The notes below the pieces were generated by a model. That model saw only the letters and a list, made by a program, of their open reading frames with translations, searched no databases and had not been told where the DNA came from. Below, piece after piece: positions 49,784-57,680 of a stretch of DNA of 64,000 bases. Both the position numbers and the translations under genes were made by a program. How positions within the stretch are numbered: the stretch's first letter is position 1; the number at the start of each line of letters is the position of its first letter. The DNA is from Enterobacter kobei (GTDB lineage: Bacteria > Pseudomonadota > Gammaproteobacteria > Enterobacterales > Enterobacteriaceae). The DNA lies in assembly GCF_018323985.1 (NCBI RefSeq), contig NZ_AP024590.1, positions 434,001 to 498,000 of the forward strand, written 5' to 3'.

Positions 49784-50524
49784 CTATTCGACGATGATCC
49801 GACCGTGTCGCGGCTGCACAGGGCGGTTGTTTTCATGAGGTAAAACGCGGGTCAGCGTCTCCAGCTGTTCCGCTGAAAGAGAAAGCGGCGCTTTCATGAC
49901 CAGCCAGCGTACACCCTCTGTGCAAGGCGGCGTGGTGAGCGAGCCGCTAAAACGATAGTACGAGGCACGTGCAGGCAGCAGCTTGCTGATATCGACATCC
50001 TGCGTCAGCGCGATGGTCTCGTCTGCCTCGCGCGGCATCTCGTGCCACAATTTTTGCAATTCGGGATTGAGCTTGCCCGTGTCAAACATCACGGCCAGCA
50101 CCGCCGTCTCGTTTTTCGCGTTCCGGTGCACCAGATGCATCTCCAGCGGGTAATGCCTGCCGGCAAAGGTATTTTCCGATGGCGTATGGAAATGCAACTG
50201 CTGAAGCACGAACAGCTCCCCGTCTATTTTCACGCTGTTTTTAGTGCCTGCGGCAAAATTAGCCATCACCGTATACCCCTCATGACTGAGGCTCACCGGG
50301 CTTTGTGAATAACGTGGTTTCAGCGGCGTAAGGCGGGCTTTCATTACCGCAGTAATATCGACAGGCGCCTGGTTCATTCCTTTGCTGCACATGACATAGT
50401 CCGGGCTCAGTTCCCCCCAGTATTCTGGCGCGCTTTCCCCTTCATAACTCCATTCGTTTGCTGTCACACAGGTCGAGAGCAGACCCAGCGTGAGGAAAAC
50501 CACGCTGCGCAATGCAATGTTCAT
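49784..50524 (-). CDS. Periplasmic alpha-carbonic anhydrase
   Basis: Alpha-class carbonic anhydrase (246 aa from the chosen start) that interconverts CO2 and bicarbonate in the periplasm. The signal peptide ends CVTA before NEW, about residue 22. Zinc-binding histidines are His111 and His113 in LHFHTPSEN and His130 in EMHLVH. The frame opens MNIMNI: the first ATG (50533) directly touches the AAGGG ribosome binding site, whereas the second (50524) is 9 nt away, so I prefer the second. It is inserted between prmA and dusB, which are neighbours in E. coli. Confidence 0.92.
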   Translation of the reverse strand: MNIALRSVVFLTLGLLSTCVTANEWSYEGESAPEYWGELSPDYVMCSKGMNQAPVDITAVMKARLTPLKPRYSQSPVSLSHEGYTVMANFAAGTKNSVKIDGELFVLQQLHFHTPSENTFAGRHYPLEMHLVHRNAKNETAVLAVMFDTGKLNPELQKLWHEMPREADETIALTQDVDISKLLPARASYYRFSGSLTTPPCTEGVRWLVMKAPLSLSAEQLETLTRVLPHENNRPVQPRHGRIIVE

Positions 50525-50679
50525 AATATTCATCCCTTGAATGATTAATAAAAAAACATATTTATTTTCAATGAAATAGCGCGGAAATTATAAGGCTATT
50601 AATGGCGGAAAGAACGACAAAAAATGGGATATGAGAGGGAAAGGCGCAACGCAGCGCAGGGCTACGTTGCGGCAGGGAA

Positions 50680-51561
50680 TTACTTTTTACGACCGGTAAT
50701 GCGGCACCACTCTTCTTTTTCCACCACCGGATCCAGGGCGAAGAGGTCGGCATAGGCATCACACACGCTTTCTGCCTGGCTGGCAAGAATACCGGAAAGG
50801 CCCAGCAGACCGCCCTCAACAGGCAGTACGCTGATCAGCGGGGCCAGTTCACGCAGTGGGCCGGCGAGAATATTCGCCACCACCACATCCGCTTTCATGG
50901 ACGCTGGCTGGTCCTGAGGCAGATACAGTTCCAGGCGATCGGCAACGCCATTGCGCTCGGCGTTATCACGGCTGGCCTGAATAGCCTGCGGATCGATGTC
51001 GATACCGATGGCTTTCGCCGCGCCCAGCTTCAGCGCCGCGATGGCGAGGATACCGGAGCCGCAACCAAAATCGATCACCGTTTTGCCGGTCAGATCCAGT
51101 CCATCAAGCCATTGCAGGCACAGTGACGTGGTCGGGTGCGTGCCGGTGCCAAAGGCCAGGCCAGGATCGAGCATGACATTGACGGCGTTAACATCAGGCA
51201 CATCACGCCAGCTCGGGCAGATCCACAGACGCTCGCCGAAACGCATCGGGTGGAAGTTTTCCATCCACTCGCGCTCCCAGTCCTTGTCTTCCAGTTGCTC
51301 GATTTTGTGCACAAAATCCGCGCCCAGCAGCGGATGCAGAGCAAGCAGCGATACCACCTCGTTCATGTCCGTTTCGGCATCAAACAGGCCGATGACGTCC
51401 GTGTCACCCCACAGGCGGGTTTCGCCCGGCAGCGGCTCAAACACCGGCGTATCGTGCGTGTCCTGGAAGGTGATAGAGACGGCACCGGCTTCGAGCAGCG
51501 CATCGCTCAGCTCTTCGGCATTCGCCCCGGTTGTATTCAGTTTCAGTTGGATCCACGGCAT
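50680..51561 (-). CDS. prmA: Ribosomal protein L11 methyltransferase
   Basis: PrmA (293 aa) trimethylates L11 at several amino groups. An N-terminal substrate-recognition domain (about 1-55) joins a SAM-dependent core with DFGCGSGILAIAALKLGA and the NPPY-like VVANILAGPLREL motif. It is 11 bp after panF, so the two are probably co-transcribed. A short stem GCAACG / CGTTGC (50646-50670) follows the gene. Confidence 0.97.
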   Translation of the reverse strand: MPWIQLKLNTTGANAEELSDALLEAGAVSITFQDTHDTPVFEPLPGETRLWGDTDVIGLFDAETDMNEVVSLLALHPLLGADFVHKIEQLEDKDWEREWMENFHPMRFGERLWICPSWRDVPDVNAVNVMLDPGLAFGTGTHPTTSLCLQWLDGLDLTGKTVIDFGCGSGILAIAALKLGAAKAIGIDIDPQAIQASRDNAERNGVADRLELYLPQDQPASMKADVVVANILAGPLRELAPLISVLPVEGGLLGLSGILASQAESVCDAYADLFALDPVVEKEEWCRITGRKK

Positions 51562-51572
51562 GGCAAAACTCT

Positions 51573-53024
51573 TTATTTATCAGATGTAATAACGTGACCT
51601 TCCGCAACCGGGCGACCAAACAGGTTCCCGACCAGAAATGCCAACAAACTCAGTAACAGCGACGGAACAATCGGGTGGAAGCCCAGATATTGTATTTTGA
51701 ACGTCGCCAGCACGGCATACAGCACGCCGCCCACAATCATCGCGCTAAGCGCGCCGGCCGCATTGGCCCGCTCCCAGTACAGGCCCAGCACCAGCGGCCA
51801 CAGGAATACGGCTTCCAGCCCGCCAAAAGCCAGCAGGTTAAGCCAGATAATCATCTCTGGTGGACGCCAGGCCGCCAGCAGCAGCAACACGCCGAGGATC
51901 AGGGTGATCGCTGACGACATTTTTTTCAGCCGCTTTTCATTGTGGATCTGCGCCGGATACAGGTTCAGGTAGAGATCTTTAATGATCGTAGCGGAACTTT
52001 GCAGCAACTGCGCATTGATCGTCGACATGATCGCCGCCATCGGTGCCGCAAGGAAGATCCCTGCCGCAAAGGGAGGCAACACTTTCATCATCAGCGTCGG
52101 GATCACCAGATCCGGCACGGTCAAATCGGGGATCACCGCGCGGCCAAGCGCACCGGCCAGATGCATACCCAGCATCAGGATCGCCACCACGATGGTGCCG
52201 ATGATCATCCCGCGATGCACCGCTTTGCTGTCTTTATAGGAGATGCAGCGCACCGCCGTGTGCGGCAGGCCGATGACCCCAAAGCACACCAGCACCCAGA
52301 ACGAGGTCATAAAGGTTGGCGACAGAATATCGTCTGCCCCCTGCGGTGACACCAGTTTGGGATCGATATGTTGTAGGGTGTCGACAGCGTTACCTAAGCC
52401 CCCGGCGGCATGTACTACGCCAACCAGCAGCACGATAGTGCCAATAAGCATCACCAGACCTTGCAGGGTATCGTTGAGCACGCTGGCACGAAAACCGCCG
52501 TACGCGGTGTAGAGCGCAATGCTGATACCGAAAATCAGCAGCCCGGTTTCATAAGGAATACCCGCCGCCGTTTCCAGCAGACGCGCACCGCCGATAAACT
52601 GTACGGCCATCGCGCCCACAAAAGCGACCAGCAGGCTAATGCTCGCCAGCCATACCAGCAGACGGCTTTGATAGCGGCCAAACAGCATATCGTTGAGCGT
52701 CACGGCATTATAGCGGCGCGCGAGGATAGCGAATTTTTTGCCCAGAATCCCCAGTGAAAGCCAGACGGCAGGCAGCTGGATCATCGCCAGCAGCACCCAG
52801 CCGAGGCCATATTTGTAAGCCGCGCCCGGTCCGCCAATAAACGAGCTGGCGCTGATATAGGTCGCCGTCAGCGTCATCGCCAGCACGATCCCGCCCATAG
52901 AACGGCTACCGAGAAAATACTCGTTAAGGAAAGAGCCGGTGGCGCGCTTACGCATGGCATAAACCGACAGGCCAAAGACCACCAGCAAATAGGCGACCAG
53001 CGGCAGAATGACTTCAAGCTGCAT
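51573..53024 (-). CDS. panF: Sodium/pantothenate symporter
   Basis: PanF (483 aa) takes up pantothenate, the precursor of coenzyme A, with sodium. It belongs to the solute:sodium symporter family; about 12-13 membrane segments can be traced, and the signature region GxxxxxGGPGAAYKYGLGW at about residues 60-77 is present. The ATG overlaps the end of yhdT by 11 bp, so the pair is translationally coupled. Confidence 0.97.
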   Translation of the reverse strand: MQLEVILPLVAYLLVVFGLSVYAMRKRATGSFLNEYFLGSRSMGGIVLAMTLTATYISASSFIGGPGAAYKYGLGWVLLAMIQLPAVWLSLGILGKKFAILARRYNAVTLNDMLFGRYQSRLLVWLASISLLVAFVGAMAVQFIGGARLLETAAGIPYETGLLIFGISIALYTAYGGFRASVLNDTLQGLVMLIGTIVLLVGVVHAAGGLGNAVDTLQHIDPKLVSPQGADDILSPTFMTSFWVLVCFGVIGLPHTAVRCISYKDSKAVHRGMIIGTIVVAILMLGMHLAGALGRAVIPDLTVPDLVIPTLMMKVLPPFAAGIFLAAPMAAIMSTINAQLLQSSATIIKDLYLNLYPAQIHNEKRLKKMSSAITLILGVLLLLAAWRPPEMIIWLNLLAFGGLEAVFLWPLVLGLYWERANAAGALSAMIVGGVLYAVLATFKIQYLGFHPIVPSLLLSLLAFLVGNLFGRPVAEGHVITSDK

Positions 53025-53256
53025 CGTCGTCCTCCAGGGAAATATCCCGGTAGATGAATTTCACCATCGCCCAGCACAGCAGGATAAACACCAGCGGCAG
53101 CAGCAGACAGGACATTTCAAACCAGTGTGGCAGGCCGGTAAAACCGGCCATATCTCCCGGTAAGTAAGCGGTCACCAACCAGGCGGCGAGATAAAGCAAC
53201 GTGAGCCAGAGCGCCCAGCGGGCCTCTTTGTGTGCCTGAACGAAACGTGTATCCAT
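53014..53256 (-). CDS. yhdT: DUF997 membrane protein YhdT
   Basis: YhdT (80 aa) has two membrane segments (about 14-33 and 45-65) and an acidic C-terminus ISLEDDDAA. Small proteins of this family accompany SSS-type symporters, so a helper role for PanF is plausible but not shown. The start is ATG 53256 (MDTRFVQAHKEARW, as in E. coli); the open frame continues 14 codons upstream without homology. Confidence 0.92.
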   Translation of the reverse strand: MDTRFVQAHKEARWALWLTLLYLAAWLVTAYLPGDMAGFTGLPHWFEMSCLLLPLVFILLCWAMVKFIYRDISLEDDDAA

Positions 53257-53314
53257 TATCGTCCCTCGGGGATCAGAAAGGCGGGGATTGTACCGCAAGA
53301 GAGAAAAAGAGAAT

Positions 53315-53342
53315 AAAAAAAAGGCCGGAAATCCGGCCTTTT
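53315..53342 (-). terminator. accBC terminator
   Basis: Stem AAAAGGCCGGA / TCCGGCCTTTT (53319-53342) with a 2-4 nt loop, followed on the minus strand by an eight-T run, 16 bp after the accC stop. Confidence 0.9.
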
Positions 53343-53357
53343 GCTGCGAGCGCTTAA

Positions 53358-54707
53358 TTACTTCTCCTGAAGTCCGAGCTTCTTCTCCAGATAGTGGATG
53401 TTGGTGCCACCGTGCTGGAAGTTCTCGTCATTCATGATGCGGGTTTGCAGATCAACGTTGGTTTTGATGCCATCGATGATCAGCTCCTGCAACGCATTCT
53501 TCATGCGGGCAATTGCCACGTCGCGGGTTTCGCCATAGCAGATCAGCTTACCGATCATGGAGTCATAATACGGCGGTACGGTATAACCGGCGTAAATATG
53601 CGATTCCCAGCGCACGCCAAAACCGCCTGGCGCATGGAAACGGGTGATCTTGCCTGGGCTTGGCAGGAAGGTGTTCGGATCTTCGGCGTTAATACGGCAC
53701 TCGACCGCATGACCTTTAACCGTAACGTCTTCCTGTTTGATGGACAGCGGCTGACCTGCGGCGATGCGCAGCTGTTCTTTGATCAGATCCACACCGGTGA
53801 TCATTTCAGTTACCGGATGCTCAACCTGAATACGGGTGTTCATCTCAATGAAGTAGAACTCGCCGTTTTCGAACAGGAACTCGAAAGTACCCGCGCCACG
53901 ATAGCCGATATCGATACAGGCTTTGGAGCAGCGTTCGCCGATGAATTTACGCAGTTCCGGCGTAATGCCCGGCGCTGGCGCTTCTTCAACAACTTTCTGG
54001 TGGCGGCGCTGCATGGAGCAGTCACGCTCGGCCAGATAAATGGCATTACCCTGACCATCTGCCAGCACCTGAATTTCGATGTGGCGAGGGTTTTCAAGAT
54101 ATTTTTCCATGTACACCATGTCATTGCTGAAAGCCGCTTTCGCTTCAGCTTTGGTCATGGAGATGGACTGCGCCAGTTCGGCATCACCGCGAACAACGCG
54201 CATACCGCGACCGCCGCCGCCGCCGGACGCCTTGATGATCACCGGGTAACCAATGCGTTTTGCATGGGCACGGTTAGCATCCATATCGTCGCCCAGTGGG
54301 CCGTCAGAGCCTGGTACGGTCGGTACGCCTGCTTTCTTCATGGCGGTAATAGCGGACACTTTGTCGCCCATCAGGCGGATAGTGTCGGCTTTCGGGCCGA
54401 TAAAGATAAAGCCAGAGCGCTCAACCTGTTCAGCAAAGTTGGCGTTCTCAGAGAGGAAGCCATAACCTGGGTGAATGGCTACTGCCCCGGTGATTTCAGC
54501 CGCGCTGATGATCGCCGGAATGTTGAGATAGCTTTTTACGGACGGTGCCGGGCCGATACAGACCGTTTCGTCCGCCAGCAATACGTGTTTTAAATCGCGA
54601 TCCGCCGTCGAGTGCACAGCGACAGTCTTGATACCCAGTTCTTTACAGGCACGAAGAATACGCAGAGCAATCTCGCCGCGGTTGGCAATGACAATTTTAT
54701 CCAGCAT
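53358..54707 (-). CDS. accC: Biotin carboxylase subunit AccC
   Basis: AccC (449 aa) carboxylates the biotin on AccB using ATP and bicarbonate, the first half-reaction of acetyl-CoA carboxylase. The ATP-grasp glycine-rich loop KASGGGGGRGMRVV (about 160-173), the QRRHQKVVEEAPAP segment and MNTRIQVEHPVTE (about 290-302) are intact. I start at ATG 54707 (MLDKIVIANRGEIA); the frame is open further upstream. It follows accB by 10 bp. Confidence 0.99.
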   Translation of the reverse strand: MLDKIVIANRGEIALRILRACKELGIKTVAVHSTADRDLKHVLLADETVCIGPAPSVKSYLNIPAIISAAEITGAVAIHPGYGFLSENANFAEQVERSGFIFIGPKADTIRLMGDKVSAITAMKKAGVPTVPGSDGPLGDDMDANRAHAKRIGYPVIIKASGGGGGRGMRVVRGDAELAQSISMTKAEAKAAFSNDMVYMEKYLENPRHIEIQVLADGQGNAIYLAERDCSMQRRHQKVVEEAPAPGITPELRKFIGERCSKACIDIGYRGAGTFEFLFENGEFYFIEMNTRIQVEHPVTEMITGVDLIKEQLRIAAGQPLSIKQEDVTVKGHAVECRINAEDPNTFLPSPGKITRFHAPGGFGVRWESHIYAGYTVPPYYDSMIGKLICYGETRDVAIARMKNALQELIIDGIKTNVDLQTRIMNDENFQHGGTNIHYLEKKLGLQEK

Positions 54708-54717
54708 GTTCGCCTCG

Positions 54718-55188
54718 TTATTCGATGACGACCAGAGGCTCGTCAAATTCTACCGGTTGGCCGCTTTCTACCAGAATGGCTTTCACCACGCCGGATTTGT
54801 CAGCTTCGATCTGGTTCATCATTTTCATGGCTTCAACGATGCACAGGGTGTCGCCCGCATTCACTTTCTGGCCCACTTCGATGAACGCTTTTGCGTCCGG
54901 GCTTGGGGTGCGGTAGAACGTCCCGACCATCGGGGAACGTACGATGTGGCCACTGATTTCTGCTGCTGCCGGCGCTTCCATTGTTGGGGTGGCGGCAGGT
55001 GCAACAGCGTTAGCCAGAGCTGGCTGTTGCATCATCGGTGCGGCATAAGCCTGCTGCATCATGGGATAACCCACGTTTGGCGCAGCACGGCTGATACGAA
55101 CAGACTCTTCGCCTTCAGAAATTTCCAGTTCGGAGATGCCTGATTCTTCAACCAGCTCGATCAGTTTTTTAATCTTACGAATATCCAT
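54718..55188 (-). CDS. accB: Biotin carboxyl carrier protein AccB
   Basis: AccB (156 aa) carries the biotin of acetyl-CoA carboxylase. The N-terminal dimer segment MDIRKIKKLIELVEESGISE is followed by an Ala/Pro-rich linker and a biotinyl domain with the EAMKMMN site (Lys122). In E. coli the N-terminal segment represses the accBC operon. It lies 21 bp after aroQ. Confidence 0.99.
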   Translation of the reverse strand: MDIRKIKKLIELVEESGISELEISEGEESVRISRAAPNVGYPMMQQAYAAPMMQQPALANAVAPAATPTMEAPAAAEISGHIVRSPMVGTFYRTPSPDAKAFIEVGQKVNAGDTLCIVEAMKMMNQIEADKSGVVKAILVESGQPVEFDEPLVVIE

Positions 55189-55209
55189 GAGTGGGTTCCG
55201 TACTCTTGT

Positions 55210-55662
55210 TTAGTGTGATTGTGACAAGCGTTTTACCGCCGTCTGTAAAGCGTATGTATAACCGTCAGCGCCTAATCCGCAGATGACGCCAGCAGCGATA
55301 TCGGAGAGATAGGAGTGATGGCGAAACGGCTCACGCGCATGCACGTTGCTCAGGTGGATCTCGATAAACGGGATACTCACGGCGAGCAGGGCATCGCGAA
55401 GCGCGACGCTGGTGTGCGTAAACGCGGCCGGATTGATCAGGATATAGTCGACATTGTCTTTAGCCTGATGAATACGGTCGATGAGTTCGTACTCCGCGTT
55501 TGACTGTAAATGCGAAAGAGACACGTTGAGCGCCTCGGCTTCCTGGCTTAAAGTCGTAACAATTTCGTTAAGCGTAAGGGTGCCATACTTCTCTGGCTCG
55601 CGTGTGCCCAGCATATTCAGATTAGGGCCGTTTAAGAGCAAAATGTGCAACTTGTCCGCCAT
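55210..55662 (-). CDS. aroQ: Type II 3-dehydroquinate dehydratase
   Basis: AroQ (150 aa) dehydrates 3-dehydroquinate to 3-dehydroshikimate, the substrate of AroE. Type II motifs are present: NGPNLNMLGTREPEKYG (catalytic Tyr in the flexible loop), NPAAFTHTSVALRDAL and EIHLSNVHAREPFRHHS. E. coli K-12 uses the unrelated type I enzyme AroD and, as I recall, has no AroQ here, so this copy is an extra or alternative dehydroquinase. Confidence 0.95.
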   Translation of the reverse strand: MADKLHILLLNGPNLNMLGTREPEKYGTLTLNEIVTTLSQEAEALNVSLSHLQSNAEYELIDRIHQAKDNVDYILINPAAFTHTSVALRDALLAVSIPFIEIHLSNVHAREPFRHHSYLSDIAAGVICGLGADGYTYALQTAVKRLSQSH

Positions 55663-55772
55663 CGTGCTGCTATCTCCTGCAATACTCCGGTAAAATACAA
55701 AATATACCTTCGTTGCCCGGTTGTCACCTTTTCAGAGTCCTAAAAACCCTGTCGGCAAAACCAAAGTCGCAC

Positions 55773-55778
55773 ATTATA
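55773..55778 (-). promoter_or_regulatory. Possible aroQ-accBC promoter -10
   Basis: TATAAT on the minus strand, 111 bp before the aroQ start. The -35 position has no good match (GCTGCC at 17 bp), so this is a tentative call. Confidence 0.35.
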
Positions 55779-55896
55779 ACGATTTCGTAGCATTTGGCAG
55801 CTAAATACTGGTCTTATCAGGGAAGATTATCAACCGCTATCCAGTAAATGGCAGCGGATGACAGAAGAACTGCGGGAAAGTGCACAGAACCATACA

Positions 55897-56496
55897 CTAT
55901 TGCCACCATTGACGGAACTTCTTGTAACGCCAGGCTAAAAGCACCAGCGCGGCGGCAGCATAGAGGATCGGTTGCGGAGATAACACCTTTACGGACCACA
56001 GATAATGAATGGGAGCGAGGATCGCCACCAGATAAACGAAATTGTGCAGACGTTGCCAGTTTCTGCCCATTTTTCGCATCAGTGCCTGAGTTGAAGTCAG
56101 CGCCATCGCCAGCAGGATCAGCCAGCTAATACCGCCGAGCGTCAGATAAGGACGGGACACCAGTTCCTGGCCCAGCAGGCCGAGATTATTGATACCCAAC
56201 TCCAGCATGACGTAACTCACCAGGTGCAGAGTGGCCCACGCAAAACACCACAGCCCCAGCAGACGGCGAGTGCGGATCAGCAACGGTTGCTTTGCATAGC
56301 GGGCCAGCGGCGTGATCAGCAGCGAGCCGAGCAGGAATTTTAACGCCATCCTGCCGGTAAAATGTTGAATATCTTTCGCTGGATCGGCACTGAAATAGCC
56401 CTGGCTGGCCGCCCAGAAAAGCCACAGCAGCGGTAACAGCCCGGCAAGATGCAGCACCACTTTCAGCCACGTCACCTGTTTTGCCGTCAAACGCAT
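55897..56496 (-). CDS. msrQ: MsrPQ haem subunit MsrQ
   Basis: MsrQ (199 aa; YedZ) is the membrane b-type haem protein that feeds electrons from flavin and the quinone pool to MsrP. Six membrane segments are visible, with likely haem-ligand histidines in GSL..ARY-flanking helices such as WATLHLVSYVML and RLHNFVYLVAILAPIHYLW. The ATG immediately follows the msrP stop, so the two form an operon. Confidence 0.95.
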   Translation of the reverse strand: MRLTAKQVTWLKVVLHLAGLLPLLWLFWAASQGYFSADPAKDIQHFTGRMALKFLLGSLLITPLARYAKQPLLIRTRRLLGLWCFAWATLHLVSYVMLELGINNLGLLGQELVSRPYLTLGGISWLILLAMALTSTQALMRKMGRNWQRLHNFVYLVAILAPIHYLWSVKVLSPQPILYAAAALVLLAWRYKKFRQWWQ

Positions 56497-57498
56497 TTAA
56501 AAATTCTCCCGCAGATCCATGCCTTTATACAGTGACGCCACTTCATCGGCATAGCCATTAAACAACAACGTTGGCTGACGATTGACATCCAGCACGCCGC
56601 CGGAACCAATAAAACGTTCCGTAGCCTGCGACCAGCGTGGATGATCGACATGGGGATTCACGTTGGCAAAAAAGCCGTATTCGTTGGGTGCCGACAGATT
56701 CCAGGTAGTAGGGGGCCGTTCGCGGGTCAGCTTAATGCTGACAATGGATTTAATGCCCTTAAAACCATATTTCCACGGCACGGTCAGGCGTACCGGCGCA
56801 CCGTTTTGCGGCGGCAGGGCTTTACCGTAGACGCCGACGGTTAACAGCGTCAGCGGATGCATGGCTTCATCTATACGCAGCCCTTCAACATAGGGATACT
56901 TCAGGCCACCGCCGATAAAGCGATCTTTCTGACCGGGCATCTCGTCAGGAGAATATAAGGTTTCGAAGGCCACATACTTCGCATTGCTGGTGGGTTCGAC
57001 CAGCGCGAGTAACTTGTGCAGCGGAAAGCCGATCCACGGCACAACCATGGACCAGGCCTCCACGCAGCGCATACGGTAAATGCGCTCCTCAAGCGGAAAA
57101 CGGGTAGTCAACGCATCATGATCAAGGGTCAGTGGTTTTGCCACTTCGCCGCTGATGGTCAGCGTCCAGGGATCGGTTTTCATGCTGCCGGCGTTTGCCG
57201 CCGGGTCGGCCTTATCGAGGCCAAATTCGTAAAAATTATTGTAACCCGTAACTTTTTCTTCGGGCGTCAGAGAAAGTTTACTCTGCCATTCATCAGGTTT
57301 ATTAAAGTCCAGCGGCTTCCCGGCGGGGGCTTTGGGACGATCGTTACCTTTGAACCAGCTCAGCAGATCAGCATGGGCTGCAGAGGAAAGAGAAAGGGCC
57401 GTAGCGCTGATGCCCAGCGTTTTTAATACCTGACGTCGTTGCAGCATAAATACCGATTCTGCCGTGACATCTGCTTCTGTTAGTTTTCGTGGTTTCAT
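56497..57498 (-). CDS. msrP: Periplasmic methionine sulfoxide reductase MsrP
   Basis: MsrP (333 aa; YedY) is a molybdopterin enzyme that repairs oxidised methionine in periplasmic proteins. The Tat signal has RRQVLK at about 21-26 and ends near AAHAD. The molybdenum-ligand cysteine is in RMRCVEAWSMVVPW. I prefer ATG 57498, 5 nt after GGAGG, over the in-frame GTG one codon earlier. In E. coli K-12 msrPQ lie elsewhere on the chromosome. Confidence 0.95.
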   Translation of the reverse strand: MKPRKLTEADVTAESVFMLQRRQVLKTLGISATALSLSSAAHADLLSWFKGNDRPKAPAGKPLDFNKPDEWQSKLSLTPEEKVTGYNNFYEFGLDKADPAANAGSMKTDPWTLTISGEVAKPLTLDHDALTTRFPLEERIYRMRCVEAWSMVVPWIGFPLHKLLALVEPTSNAKYVAFETLYSPDEMPGQKDRFIGGGLKYPYVEGLRIDEAMHPLTLLTVGVYGKALPPQNGAPVRLTVPWKYGFKGIKSIVSIKLTRERPPTTWNLSAPNEYGFFANVNPHVDHPRWSQATERFIGSGGVLDVNRQPTLLFNGYADEVASLYKGMDLRENF

Positions 57499-57680
57499 CA
57501 CATCCTCCGTCTGCTTTATATAAGCATGACGGATGAGTTGCGCCAGCGCGAGTGTGTTACCAAAATTTGCCTGCTAACTTTTGTTTGATAGTATCCCGTT
57601 TCCTGCTGCAAGTTAGCGCTTACTCTACACTATGTCATGACGGCACAAAGCGCCCTTCAACCTACGGAGTTAACTCAGGG

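Noticed and set aside
53394..54593. 399-codon plus-strand frame opposite accC
   Set aside because: accC is an unambiguous gene; the antisense product is histidine- and arginine-rich, as expected from a reverse-strand shadow.
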